From assembly GCA_025766275.1 (NCBI GenBank), contig JAFKAC010000120.1:1-64000 (forward strand): a DNA stretch of 64,000 nucleotides, given 5' to 3'. Below are positions 50,101-64,000 of this stretch, one piece after another (the first letter of the stretch is position 1; every line of letters starts with the position of its first letter). A model generated the notes under the pieces. It was given only the letters and a program-made list of their open reading frames with translations. It searched no databases and was not told the DNA's origin. Source of the stretch: Lactarius indigo (Eukaryota > Basidiomycota > Agaricomycetes > Russulales > Russulaceae). Position numbers and translations under genes: made by a program.

Positions 50101-53100
50101 TGCGGATTACCAGGATGACGACCCAGGTCTCATCCAGAAGCGCGCCGATATCATCCACTCTGCGGCCGCGATACTTGAAAAGTGCAATCTTATCAAGTAC
50201 GAGCGCGCGTCTGGTCGTTTCCAGAGCACCGAGCTAGGTCGGATCGCGTCGCACTATTATGTCACCCATAACTCGATGTCCGTGTACAATCAACACTTGC
50301 GACCGACCATGTCGCAGCTGGAGCTGTTCCGCGTCTTCGCGCTGTCGAACGAGTTTAAGCTGATTCCCGTTCGCCAAGAGGTAAGCAGTCCTCTCTCCGG
50401 CAAGTTTTGTGATTGATTCCTGTGGTCACGTTACTAGGAGAAGCTCGAACTTGGCAAGATGCTCGAACGTGTGCCGATTCCGGTTAAAGAGAGCGTCGAA
50501 GAGCCCGCGGCTAAGATCAATGTCCTGCTGCAAGCCTATATTTCGCAGCTCAAACTCGAAGGTAACGTGGCGCTACAAAGTCGATGCTCGTCGACTCTCG
50601 ACTCTTTTCTGACGCCTTCTACCAGGCTTCGCTCTTGTTGCAGACATGGTGTTCGTTCAGCAGTCGGCGGGGCGGTGAGTCTTCCGTCGTACAGTTACCC
50701 CATCTTATACACTGACTATCTGACCTCAGTATTCTTCGAGCAATTTATGAGATCTGCCTCAAACGTGGATGGGCAGTACCCACGCGAGCTGCTCTTGATA
50801 TGTGCAAAATGGTTGAGAAACGGATGTCAGTTTCGTCGCTCCCTATGCTCTCTTTGTATGACCTGAATTATGCTGCGTAGGTGGAGCTCGATGACGCCTT
50901 TACGGCAATTCAAAGGTGTGCCTCCCGAGATCATCCGGAAGGCTGAAGGCAAGCAATTCGTCAGTCCACATTAACCTATTGGACGATACATTCGTACTTA
51001 TTCTCGCCTCTGCAGCCTTGGTACAGGTACTTTGACTTGGTACTGTTCTCCATTATTTTTTGTAAGGCATTCCCTTCTTACTGATCTCCAAGACACCGCC
51101 CGAAATTGGCGAACTGCTCGGCATTCCGAACGCGGGCCGCCTGGTTCACCGCTTAGTCCATAGCTTCCCCAAGCTCCAGTACGTAGCGAATCCTTACGCC
51201 TGGAAACCACGCTCACATCTACGTTAGACTACAGGCTCAGGTTCAACCGATTACTCGCACCCTCCTTCGGATAGATTTGTCCATCGTACCAGATTTCCGG
51301 TGGGACGAAAAGGTCCATGGGTCGGCAGAGACATTCCTTATCATGGTGGAAGATGTCGATGGCGAGATCATACTCTTCAGCGACTCCTTTGTGCTTCGTC
51401 AGCGGTACGCCGAAGATGAGCACAATGTCACCATCACCGTTCCTATGTTCGAACCCGTCCCCCCCAACTACTATATCAGTGTCATTGCGGACCGCTGGTT
51501 ACACGCCGAAACTCGCCTCCCGATCTCCTTCAAACACCTTATCCTCCCCGAAAAATTCCCTCAACCAACCGCACTCCTTGACCTTCAGCCTCTCCCTCTG
51601 CCGGCGCTCCATAACAAGGAATTCGAGGCCATCTATTCCTCGACCTTGAAGACCTTCAACAAGATTCAGACTCAGGTCTTCCAGGCCCTTTACACGTCTG
51701 ACGAAAACGTTTTCATCGGTGCCCCAACTGGTAGTGGGAAGACGATTTGCGCGGAATTTGCGCTTTTGCGCCTCTGGAGCAAGGCCGAACAGCCTCGTGC
51801 TGTATGCATCGAGCCCTTCCCGGAGATGGTCGAACAACGCGTGGCGGAATGGCGGAAGAAGTTTGGGCAGCTTCAGGGAGGTAAGGAGATTGTAGCCCTC
51901 ACTGGAGAGACGAGCGCGGACCTCCGTCTACTGGAAAAGGGCGATGTCATCGTTTGCACTCCTTCTCAGGTACGCCGGACTGGCCAGCCATTTTGATGAC
52001 GAAACTTTACTAATGACGTCATAGTGGGACGTTCTCTCCAGACGATGGCGGCAGCGGAAGAACGTACAGAACATTGGGCTACTTATCGCAGACGAAATTC
52101 AGCAAGTCGGCGGCGAGGTTGGCCCAACTTATGAGGTCATCGTCTCGCGCACTCGGTACGTCTCCGCGCAAACCGAGGTGAAAACTCGTATCGTTGCCTG
52201 TGGGGTGTCCCTGGCCGACGCCCGTGATCTAGGAGAGTGGATCGGTGCTTCGTCACATACTATTTTCAACTTCCCCCCGAGGTCCGTAATTCACCTGACG
52301 ATCTCTAATGTCTCATCATTGACCGAGTTGAATTTAGCGCTCGCCCTCTGGACATGGATATCCATATACAGAGCTTCACGATTCCTCACTTCCCATCGCT
52401 CATGATTGCCATGTCGAAGCCGGCTTATCTCGCCATAGGGGAGTACTCTCCGACAAGGCCGGTCATCATTTTCGTGCCTGGGCGCCAGCAGTGCCGTATG
52501 ACCGCTGAGGACCTTCTCGTCCACTGCGGCGCTGACGACGACGAGGACAAGTTCCTCAACGCGGAGCTGTCGGATATCCAGCCCCATCTTGATCACATTA
52601 GCGACCGTGGCTTGGTGGACACTTTGAAGCATGGCATCGGTCTGTATCACGAGGCGCTTAGCAAGCAGGACAAGCGGATCGTCGAGCGTCTCTTCCAATC
52701 CGGAGCAATTCAAGTCCTCATTGCGTCCAAGGTATGTCGTCCCGTCTCCGTAATGTTAACGCTAATCATCGACGACGGAACAGGACACCGCATGGAGTCT
52801 CCCTGTCGCCAGCTATCTCGTTATCGTCATGGGTGTCCAATCATACGAGGGCAAGGAGCATCGCTATATCGACTACCCTGTCATGGATGTCTTGCAGATG
52901 ATGGGACGTGCTTGTCGCCCATTAGAGGACGAGCGGAGTCGTTGTGTACTCATGTGCCAGCAAACAAGAAAGGACTTTTACAAGAAGTTCCTTGCGGAAG
53001 GTCTCCCGATCGAATCGCACCTTCCGACGCATCTTCTACATGATTACTTCTTGGCCGAGATTGCAGTCAAGACGATCGAAAACAAGCAAGACGCGATGGT

Positions 53101-54576
53101 GAGTTACCTTTTTATTCCTATGGTTTGCCGACGCTGATGAGGAACATAAGGATATCTTGACGTGGACGTACTTCTATAGGCGGATGACACAAAACCCGAA
53201 TTATTACAACCTGCACAACGTCAGCCACCAGCACCTCTCGGACCACTTATCGGAACTCGTTGAGAATACCTTGAACGATCTGGTCAACTCAAAGTGTATC
53301 GCCATCGGTGAGTCGCACTTCGTAGTTTTATTCTCCTTTCTGATCCATGTTTTGCAGAGGACGAAATGGACGTATCACCTCTCAACCTTGGCATGATCGC
53401 GGCGTACTACAACATCTCTTGTCAGTCTGATTCTCCTTAGCTTCCTCCCGCTATGCTTACTGACCGTCAAACTCTCAGACGTCACTGTCGAAGTCTATAC
53501 GCTCTCGTTGAAGGAACGCACAAAACTCAAGGGCCTCCTCGAAGTCGTCTCGTCTTCAGCAGAGTTCGAATCGATTCCTATTCGCCGACACGAGGAGAGC
53601 CTCCTGCGCCGTATATACGATCGCGTCCCCGTCAAGCTTGATCAGGTCAACTTTGAGGCGCCCCACTTCAAGACCTTCCTCCTTCTCCAGGCCCACTTCT
53701 CACGCCTTCAGCTACCGCAGGACCTCGTGGCGGACCAAGCGCTGGTGTTAGAGAAAGTGATGAACCTTCTTTCTGCCTGTGTCGACGTCATGTCCTCGAA
53801 CGCCTGGCTCAACGCACTCGGCGCTATGGACCTGTCGCAAATGTGCGTGCAAGCGGTGTGGGACAGAGACTCGCCCTTACAACAAATCCCACATTTCGAA
53901 CCGGAGGTGCGTCTTGACGCATTTTCAATAGTTGTTGATACTCAAAGAAAACGTTCCCGCAGGTTATCAAGCGTTGTAATGATGCCAGTATCGCCTCTGT
54001 TTATGACATCATGGAGATGGAGGACGCTCAGCGCAACGAACTTCTCCAAATGGACGCCAAGCAGATGTACGTCTTGATGAGAATCTTCCTTGCCTTGATC
54101 GGCGGGTATATTGATGATCCTGATCATCTAGGCGTGACGTTGCGGCATTCGTGAACTCGTACCCCACACTCGACGTCACACACGAATTCGTCAAGGGAGA
54201 GTATACGTCCAGCACCCCGATCGTGCTACAGGTCTCCCTCAGCCGCGACGTTGACGACGAGGAAGACGAGGGCGACACCCTCGTTGTCGCGCCCCACTTC
54301 CCCGCCAAGAAGATGGTGAACTGGTGGGTCGTGATTGGCGAGCAGAGCACGCGGCAACTCCTGTCGATAAAGCGCGTCACGGTCTCCAAGAGCCTGAACG
54401 TCAAGCTCGAGTTCACGCTCCCCAAGGGCGAGCACGCACTCAAGCTCTACGTCATATGCGACTCGTACGTCGGCGCGGACCACGATATCAATTTGGAGCC
54501 AATTGACGTCGCCGAGGGCGAGGATAGCGATAGCGACGAGGACAGCGACGGGAGCGGAGACGAGATGGAGGAGTAG
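47111..54576 (+). CDS. brr2: U5 snRNP RNA helicase Brr2 (Ski2-like, SNRNP200 orthologue)
   Basis: ATP-dependent helicase that unwinds U4/U6 during spliceosome activation; nuclear. Start [24 protein letters not shown] at 47111 is the conserved Brr2 N-terminus. A basic and then highly acidic region (about residues 200-270) follows. Cassette 1 shows APTGAGKT (split by an intron at 48704-48753), [37 protein letters not shown], and [12 protein letters not shown], followed by a Sec63 module. Cassette 2 has GAPTGSGKT, the box ADEIQ in place of DExH, FVPGRQQC, and QMMGRACRP, followed by a second Sec63 module. Small exons (one of 24 bases near 51013-51036) lie in the middle. The acidic C-terminus [11 protein letters not shown] ends at 54576. 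The cassette layout and the weaker second cassette are typical of Brr2. Confidence 0.96.
48704..48753 (+). other. GC-AG intron inside the first Walker A motif of brr2
   Basis: Exon 1 ends GCCGGCAAG and the next base pair is GC, not GT (AAG/GCATGT). The intron closes with ACCATAG and exon 2 starts ACGAACGTA. Only this join restores APTGAGKTNVAML. It is 50 bases long. Confidence 0.75.
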
Positions 54577-57500
54577 AGCCCGTGCATGTGTCACCCCGCA
54601 TTTTCGTGTTGCGTTTTAATCTCTCATTCTAAGTTGTTGTGTTATTTTACTATCATACTTTTAAACGATTGCATACATCAGTATCATTGTCTGGTCCGCC
54701 ATTGGTCGCTGTAAATGGAGCCGAGCTGGAGCCTGTTGTGTCTTGGGATTACACGAATTTTGTTGTTGTTTATGTCATCATCTGCGCAAACCTTCCCAAG
54801 GCGCCAATCCCGGCCCCTCTCAAATCAGTCAATGTACGCTCTGCACCGACTACGCATCTCAGAATTTATCTAACGACACCACCCTCAACATTTCGACACA
54901 CAACCCCCGGCTCTGGCGTCGTCCTCGTCACCAAGTACAAACCGCAGCCCACCTCGGAGCTCTTCGACCGGTCGTATCCGGCTCTCACCCTCCCCCTTGA
55001 TCGGCGGCACGCGCTTGTGCTGCGCTGGGTTAGCAAGCACTTCAGCCTCTATGCGTTCCCAAAAGCATTCCTGAGCAAGCCAGACGCGCGCCGTACGTAG
55101 CGCGGCCGTACCCAGCGCACCCTCAGCGACCAGAACGACCCCAGCGCCGACATGTCGATGCAACTCGTCGCGTTCAACTCGCGTATTGCGCACCACGATC
55201 AAGCGCCGGATCGGGGAAGCCATCAGGCTCGTCGTCACGCGCGGTGCCACACCAAGAGTTGTATCTGTCCTGAGGATGTCGGCGCGGAAAAGTGGACCGC
55301 ACCTGGTGCGTCGTTTGCGGTGCGTTCGCTTTGGGAGTTCTCGCTAAGTTACCCTGTAGACTGGACATATCACATCGCCCTCCCTACAACCGAAATGTTC
55401 CGCATGCCCCCTTCACGGAGCAGCTTGGCCTGATGCGCAAGGCGCTCGGATCTGTCCACCGACGTATCCCGGATGCTGCAATGATCCTGAGGAGCGGCGG
55501 ACATCAGGCTCTTAAGAGCGGGAACTTGGTACACCATGAACCGCGGACATCTCTGATAAGGTGGTTTCGCAAGATGTGTAGTGGCAATGCCTATAGGATG
55601 ACTGGGGGCTCTCATGACCACCACCGACTGGTAAAGATGACACGGACGGATTGATGTTCACGTGATACCGATCAAGTATCTCACCAGAACTTGAATCGCT
55701 GCATGCCAGTGCAGCATGCTGGACAAGATTTGGGCATCATCCCACGTCAATGACTCGGACATCTATGACAATATACATCTACGTCAGTAACCAATACGAC
55801 ACGATACTTGCAAAATCAATTTAGAAGCTTACCTACGTGGTCGCCACCGTAGGAACTGGAGTCTACGATGCCGGTCGACCCATGCTATATGCTACTAACT
55901 CCCTTACTATAAGCCTTACTCGTAGAAGCTCCGGAAACCCACGACTACTATGGGCCAAACTAATGCGGAGTTTCCCAGGTGGTACTGCTCAAGGGAAGTT
56001 ACTCCACCTTCAAGCCCGCGTCGTTGGCGCCCAATCACTTCAGGTATTTATGGATGTTCCCTATTTTGGATGTGACGAAAGGTGATCCTTACTTCGTCTA
56101 AAAATATTTCAGACCCCGTGAGTCTACTTTCAGATAACAACGTACCTTTATCTTCTTGACTATCTCTTGGGCTTACTGTCCGGCAGCATAGCCAGAGCTT
56201 CCTGCACATCGCCCTTACGCTACCCTTATGATACGTTCTCAACGATGCCCAGAAACTTGGGTCGATGAATATCACGTCTGCCAGTGAGTATACTGTCTGC
56301 GTCCTAAGTAGCGCGGCCCTACAACCACCGATAAAAATGCGGAAAGTAGAATTAGAACTACACCTTGACTCCTGGCTTCTCGCGAAAATCTCTCATGTGT
56401 CGTACTGACACGGACACTTGATACCCGGTATAGAAGACAAAGTAGTCTCAGGTTTAGGCCCAGAGCTGCAATGGTAAGTGCGAAAGGGAGAAGGCAACGA
56501 GAGCAAGACACCGTCTCGATAAACCGCATATCGAGCACAGTGCGGGTCCCAATCGCAGCATAACGGGAAAAATTCGCTTCCAAAGAATCCGGTTGACGAA
56601 GAACACAGCAGCAGCAGTCAAAGGTGTGTGTGAAGCGTTATTGTGCGCGTGGCTTCTTGAATATGGTGCAGACGTCAATGCGCAGGGAAGCGCTTACGAG
56701 TCGCTTGGAATGGCAGTGAAGGGTAAGAAATCCTCCAAGAGACTATCCGTCCCTCTCACGCCCCCAGAATCGAGCGGCGGTTGCCGCCCACTCGGGGTGC
56801 GTTGTCGCCGTGACGGCAACACGCTTTGGTGAAAGGTGACGAATAAAATCTCGTGGGACAATTACTGCCTCCATGAGCGGCCTTGCACCTGCTACTCTGC
56901 TCACGGACGTCTGCGCCGCAGTCAAGCAACCACCACACAATATCGGGCAAGTTATATGATCGCTCAAGAGAACGCTCGGTTTGGGTTCGGCTCACGTCCA
57001 GCCCCGTAGAATATTTGATGTGCTAGACCAGAAAAGGTGGTTGGTCGAGATCAGCTTGCCTTGGTCGATGAGCGCTGCGAGTTGGGGGCCTGCGCCCTGT
57101 GTCAGTGAAGAAAAGTGGTAATGGAGAGTCATTGGTGACACACCTAGGCCAAGCGACAACAAAATCAGCCAAGAGCCCAGGTGGCTAAGACCCGGCATCG
57201 TGTCTACAACTGGCCGCGAAGACACCGCGCCAAGGGCGACGACAGTGCACGGAGGCAAATGCTAGACCGATTACTGAGCCCACCTTTATAGTGACGTTGC
57301 CGCCGAACACCTGGGCTTTTCGATGACGTATCATACAATCATACAGCTGACATAATTTTCTAGCGCTCGTCCTGTTCCTTAAGTGTAACTTGAGTTCATA
57401 CAACAGTAAAGTTATTTTTCTCTGTGTTCGCACTTGGACATTCAACGACTTGACAAATAATGGAAACTCGAGTTATCAGCATGTAGAGTAAGCCTGATAC

Positions 57501-57669
57501 CGGTGGGGGGTACCTATGAAATCTGCCGAACAAAATGTGTTGCGATTCACTGTTACTACAGTATGTATATCAACCTTCAAGCAAGTTTTCAAGACCAAAC
57601 AAGCTTGTGTGTCAAAGGCCAATTAAAGGACAAAACAAGAGCAGGAGAGAAGCGGAGAGTGACTCCCTT
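54577..57669. other. Unassigned stretch between brr2 and the RecQ gene
   Basis: Open frames exist (plus 54639-55100, 153 residues; plus 55292-55654, 120 residues) but show no domain I recognise, and no intron joins them convincingly. Near 56653-56690 (plus) the frame reads LLEYGADVNAQG and near 56897-56943 (minus) WWLLDCGADVREQ, both like single ankyrin-repeat helices on opposite strands. These may be relics of an ankyrin-repeat gene. The rest appears non-coding. Confidence 0.45.
54639..55100 (+). CDS. Hypothetical open frame
   Basis: 153 codons beginning 63 bases after the brr2 stop. Part reads GPPLVAVNGAELEPVVSWDYTNFVVVYVIIC, with one hydrophobic patch. There is no recognisable family, no conserved neighbour copy in the window and no splice partner. 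It may be part of the brr2 3' flank and not a gene. Confidence 0.2.
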   Translation: MLFYYHTFKRLHTSVSLSGPPLVAVNGAELEPVVSWDYTNFVVVYVIICANLPKAPIPAPLKSVNVRSAPTTHLRIYLTTPPSTFRHTTPGSGVVLVTKYKPQPTSELFDRSYPALTLPLDRRHALVLRWVSKHFSLYAFPKAFLSKPDARRT

Positions 57670-60917
<3,248 letters not shown>

Positions 60918-61326
60918 TTCCTCGATCTAGCGCGTAGAACGCAGGTTCACAACGGATGGGATTCGGACATTTTGAAGAACGCACGGAGAAGTCATCGGAT
61001 GGGGCGTCACTGCTTGGACTACGCTCCCGGCTGCCCGACATTGACTAGTGCAGTAAGGTGTAACGCACGAGAGAGCCGTTTAGTACGACCTCTGGACGCA
61101 GAAAGAAACCCTTGTTGACTCTTAATTGTGCCGCCAGGAAGAAAGAAATAAAAAATCCTAATCCGGGGAAAGGACCCGTGCGTAATTTGGATCAGCCGGA
61201 TCAAATGATAATCAGCATCTAACCAGCCAAGTTCACACTCGAGTCATCCATCCAGCGTAAATCCAGCGTAAACGGACAAAGACCTCATCAGGAAACATCA
61301 TATTACGAAATAGAACCTATTTTTGT
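60918..61326. other. Intergenic region between the RecQ start and the sec31 end
   Basis: 409 bases. It should contain the RecQ promoter (read leftward) and the 3' end signals of sec31. I see nothing else recognisable. Confidence 0.5.
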
Positions 61327-64000
61327 CTACAGACGCATGATAAGCTGCTTTACACCCGACATCCAAAGCGTAATATCCTCTCCACTCGTGCGCGTAAGCA
61401 TGTCAACGTGGATCGCCAGCGCGAGCTCGCGGTCGTGATTCACCATCGCTGTGTAAACACCCACACGCTCAGCGCAAACTTGCCGCACATCAGACTGAAT
61501 ACCACGCACCTTTTGTGAGTTCTCCAAGTTGCCCGACCACTGCCGTCGACAACGTCTCGCAGTTGAGCGCGTCAAATAGCGGATTAATTCGGCGCTCGAG
61601 GTCGTCAATCAAGCGCCGTTGAGAAGCCTACAAAATGCCGATCAATCAGTCAAATTTCATGAGCAGCCAGAAATGGCAGCACGAACGGGCGTCGTTTGTT
61701 TAAGCTGATTGAGCTGTTGGCTGACAACATTGAAGATGGGTCTCAGCGAGTCAGGGATGTGTTCCCGGTCACCGGGAGCTACGATACTCCGTCAACTTCA
61801 TGAGGCTTACGACGAGTGCAACTAACTCACGATACTTAGGGGGCGGAGGCCCTTGCGAAGCAGTGCGTGCCGGAGGAACGGCAGCAGGTTGACCTACAAG
61901 ACCCTGGGGAGGTCCTCCCGGCGGTGGCGGGGCACGAGCCGGGCCTGGGGGAGGAGGCGGTGCAATTCCAGGATGCGGCGGTTGTTGCAACGGCGAGGCT
62001 ACACGCCCGTAAGGTCCAGAGGCAGGTAGGGGGACTTGACGCGCCTGTGGAGGTGACTGTTGAGAAAGACCAGCGCCATGAGGTGGAGGCGGAGTTCCGT
62101 GAGAGTAGGAATGCGGCGGCGGCGGCCCGGGAGTCACGTGGCCACGCGGAGGAGGTGGAGCGTATTGCCCTGCAGGCGGCTGACGGGGAGGTAACTGCTG
62201 CCCCGGAGGAAGTACGTTCGGCGGAGGGACTGATTGTGGCGGGCCATGTCCCTGGCCGGCGGGTAGGTATGGCCCAGGCGCGGAAGCAATGTGCGAAGGC
62301 GGGACAGAGATTCGGCCTTGAGTAGGGGGAGGAGGGGCCCGCGCCTGCACGCTTCCGGGACGCGGAGGCGGGGGGACCGAAACTGGGGATTGACCACGCG
62401 CTAAGCCCATTGGACTAGACACTAAACCTTGTACTGGCCCCGCATTTGGGAAGGGAGATGTGATGGCCGCGAGCTTGTTCGCAGAACCGCTGGGAGTGCG
62501 TCGTTCAGGTACTGACGGCGCGTCGTTCCACCCGCCGTTCTCGCGACGCTTTGGTGGCGGTGCCGTAGTTGGGGGCGGAGGCTTCACGGCGCCGTAACCC
62601 TGGGGAGGTGGTGGCATTACCTGGCCACCGTGCGGCTGCGGCGGAAGCTGGTTATATGCATTTCCAGAGGGATATGTGAGGGGCGCAATTGGTTGATATG
62701 GCTGTGGCGGTTGCGCAGGCTGTGCAGGGGCGTACGGGTTGTTCGCAACTGGAGCGACATTGGCAGGTGCATATGAATTATACCCTGGGGCAGGAGGGGC
62801 AGCAACCATGGACCTGGGTGCTTGTTGCTGAGTAACGGGGACATAAGGTCTGAACTGGTGGGTGGATGTGGATGTAGGAGCGACCGTGGGAACTGCAGGG
62901 AGTGGAGGAATCGAGGCGAGAGCGGGCACTGGCGCGAGGGATGACGACGCAACAGGAGGATCAGTGACCCCAGCGGCAGTGAGAAGGCGTTCGCGTCCTG
63001 CTGCAATTTCAAGCTGCGTGTCTGGCGATCCTTTGTAACTGGGCGGAGTGAGCTTCAGGAATGCAACAGCGTGCTTGACGAGGCCTTGAGCGGCAAGGAA
63101 GTCCGCATATTCGAAGTAGCGATCATATAGACCAGAAAGCTTGTAAGCCCCAGCATCGCCGCCAACTGTCTCCGTTTGGTCCAAATCCTTATCAACATAT
63201 GATGCCGCCGCGCGGAATACTGTGACCTTCTCGATGAAAGTCTGGAGTGCGCGAGCATACGCCGTGTATCGTGAGACACTGGGTGCCGTCTCGTCAGCCA
63301 GGATCCGCTTTTCCTCTTCGGCCAGCTCTTCGACCCAGATATCGACCAAACGCTCGAGGCGACCGGCGGCGAGATATGCCAGAGTAGCGTTCTTCCTCAA
63401 TTCTGGCGCCTCGGCAGCATGCTCTGAGCGAGCAAGGCTTGCTTGGAACTCCAGTCGCGCGCCTAGCTGCTCGGCTAGCCCACCAAATTCGTCGGCGCGA
63501 GCGAACGTGCATAACACAACAAAGATCTCTTGCCAATCTTGCAATTCCGCGTTCTGTACGATGTCGGCAAGGTCGTTCGTTACTACGGATTGGAAGAGCC
63601 GGAGGTATGGCAGCGCTACAGTACGCCTCTCGAAGTACGCCTTCTGTGTGCGTGCCAGCAAGTCGGGCCCACCTTTTACGGCAAGAAGAATTGCATCAGC
63701 GAAGCGCTCAACAGATAAACACAGGGATACAGCGCTCTCAAAGTCGCCAACAACAAGCGCTTTGGTGACCAGGCGGTCTGTCTCGCTTTCGTCTGCCGGG
63801 TAAATGCGGAACGTATGGGTTTTGAGAGTATCGGAGGAGGCAGAGGAAGGACGAGAACCAATGGTGGCGGCAACAGACGAATCAACGCCATAGCTGGTGT
63901 GTGGAACAACTGGAGCATCCTCATTTGCGGACTGATTGAGCCCCATAGTACTGAAGAAATCGGCAGCTGCGTCTAACTGCGGAGTACCTGCAGGCCCATC
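61327..64000 (-). CDS. sec31: COPII outer coat protein Sec31, C-terminal part (5' end outside window)
   Basis: Scaffold of the outer COPII cage at ER exit sites, partner of Sec13. The frame runs in from the right edge (DGPAGTPQLDAAADFFSTMG...). The section from about 63.8 to 62.9 kb matches the Sec31 helical solenoid (ACE1): ESETDRLVTKALVVGDFESAVSLCLS, AILLAVKGGPDLLARTQ, LQDWQEIFVVLCTFA. A long Pro/Gln/Gly-rich linker (about 62.9-61.85 kb) follows, in which the fungal protein binds Sec23. Three short introns then lead into the terminal domain, which reads PPGDREHIPDSLRPIF, LKQTTPASQRRLIDDLERR, and LALAIHVDMLTRTSGEDITLWMSGVKQLIMRL before the stop at 61327. The N-terminal WD40 propeller is beyond the edge. 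Intact in the visible part. Confidence 0.94.

Noticed and set aside
56593..56995. An ankyrin-repeat gene
   Set aside because: Only one repeat-like helix on each strand, no consecutive repeats and no exon chain; kept only as a possible relic.

Overview
The window reads as nuclear DNA of a filamentous basidiomycete, most likely an Agaricomycete. Real genes are cut by many 48-65 base GT-AG introns, the housekeeping proteins (Brr2, a RecQ helicase, Sec31) are eukaryotic, base composition is moderate, and a hAT-type DNA transposon is present. All gene models come from reading exons by eye. Exon joins were checked where stated; no expression data or database search was available.

Left part (1-9.9 kb): the truncated right-hand portion of a hAT transposon (transposase gene on the minus strand, a trinucleotide-rich minisatellite, a terminal array of GGCTCAGC-like words ending in a hAT-like terminus at about 3365). 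Then come a dispersed repeat, a gene-poor stretch with small inverted repeats, an intact secreted sedolisin (S53) peptidase gene (6947-9276), and a decayed coding remnant.

Centre (10.2-46.8 kb): three paralogous giant genes, each about 9 kb, called A (10195-19018, minus), B (22065-31235, minus) and C (37498-46806, plus) here. Each encodes a multidomain protein of roughly 2,300-2,500 residues (estimate). In order it has a low-complexity acidic N-terminus, a long conserved helical/propeller-like half, a guanylate-binding-protein/RHD3-like GTPase domain (GEQSVGKS, then DFEG), a long Cys/His-rich zinc-binding region and a C-terminal von Willebrand A domain. Between the divergent B and C genes sits a tandem pair of small RBR-type (RING-IBR-RING2) E3 ubiquitin ligase genes. 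The VWA metal site is canonical in C, partly eroded in B and more eroded in A, although the GTPase P-loop is identical in all three. This cluster is the most interesting part of the window. It resembles an expanding family of large inducible-type GTPases next to ubiquitin ligases; any immune or membrane role is inference.

Right part (47.1-64 kb): the U5 snRNP helicase gene brr2 (47111-54576, plus), an unassigned 3 kb stretch, a RecQ helicase gene (57670-60917, minus) whose conserved aromatic-loop tryptophan is replaced, and the C-terminal part of the COPII coat gene sec31 (minus, running off the right edge).
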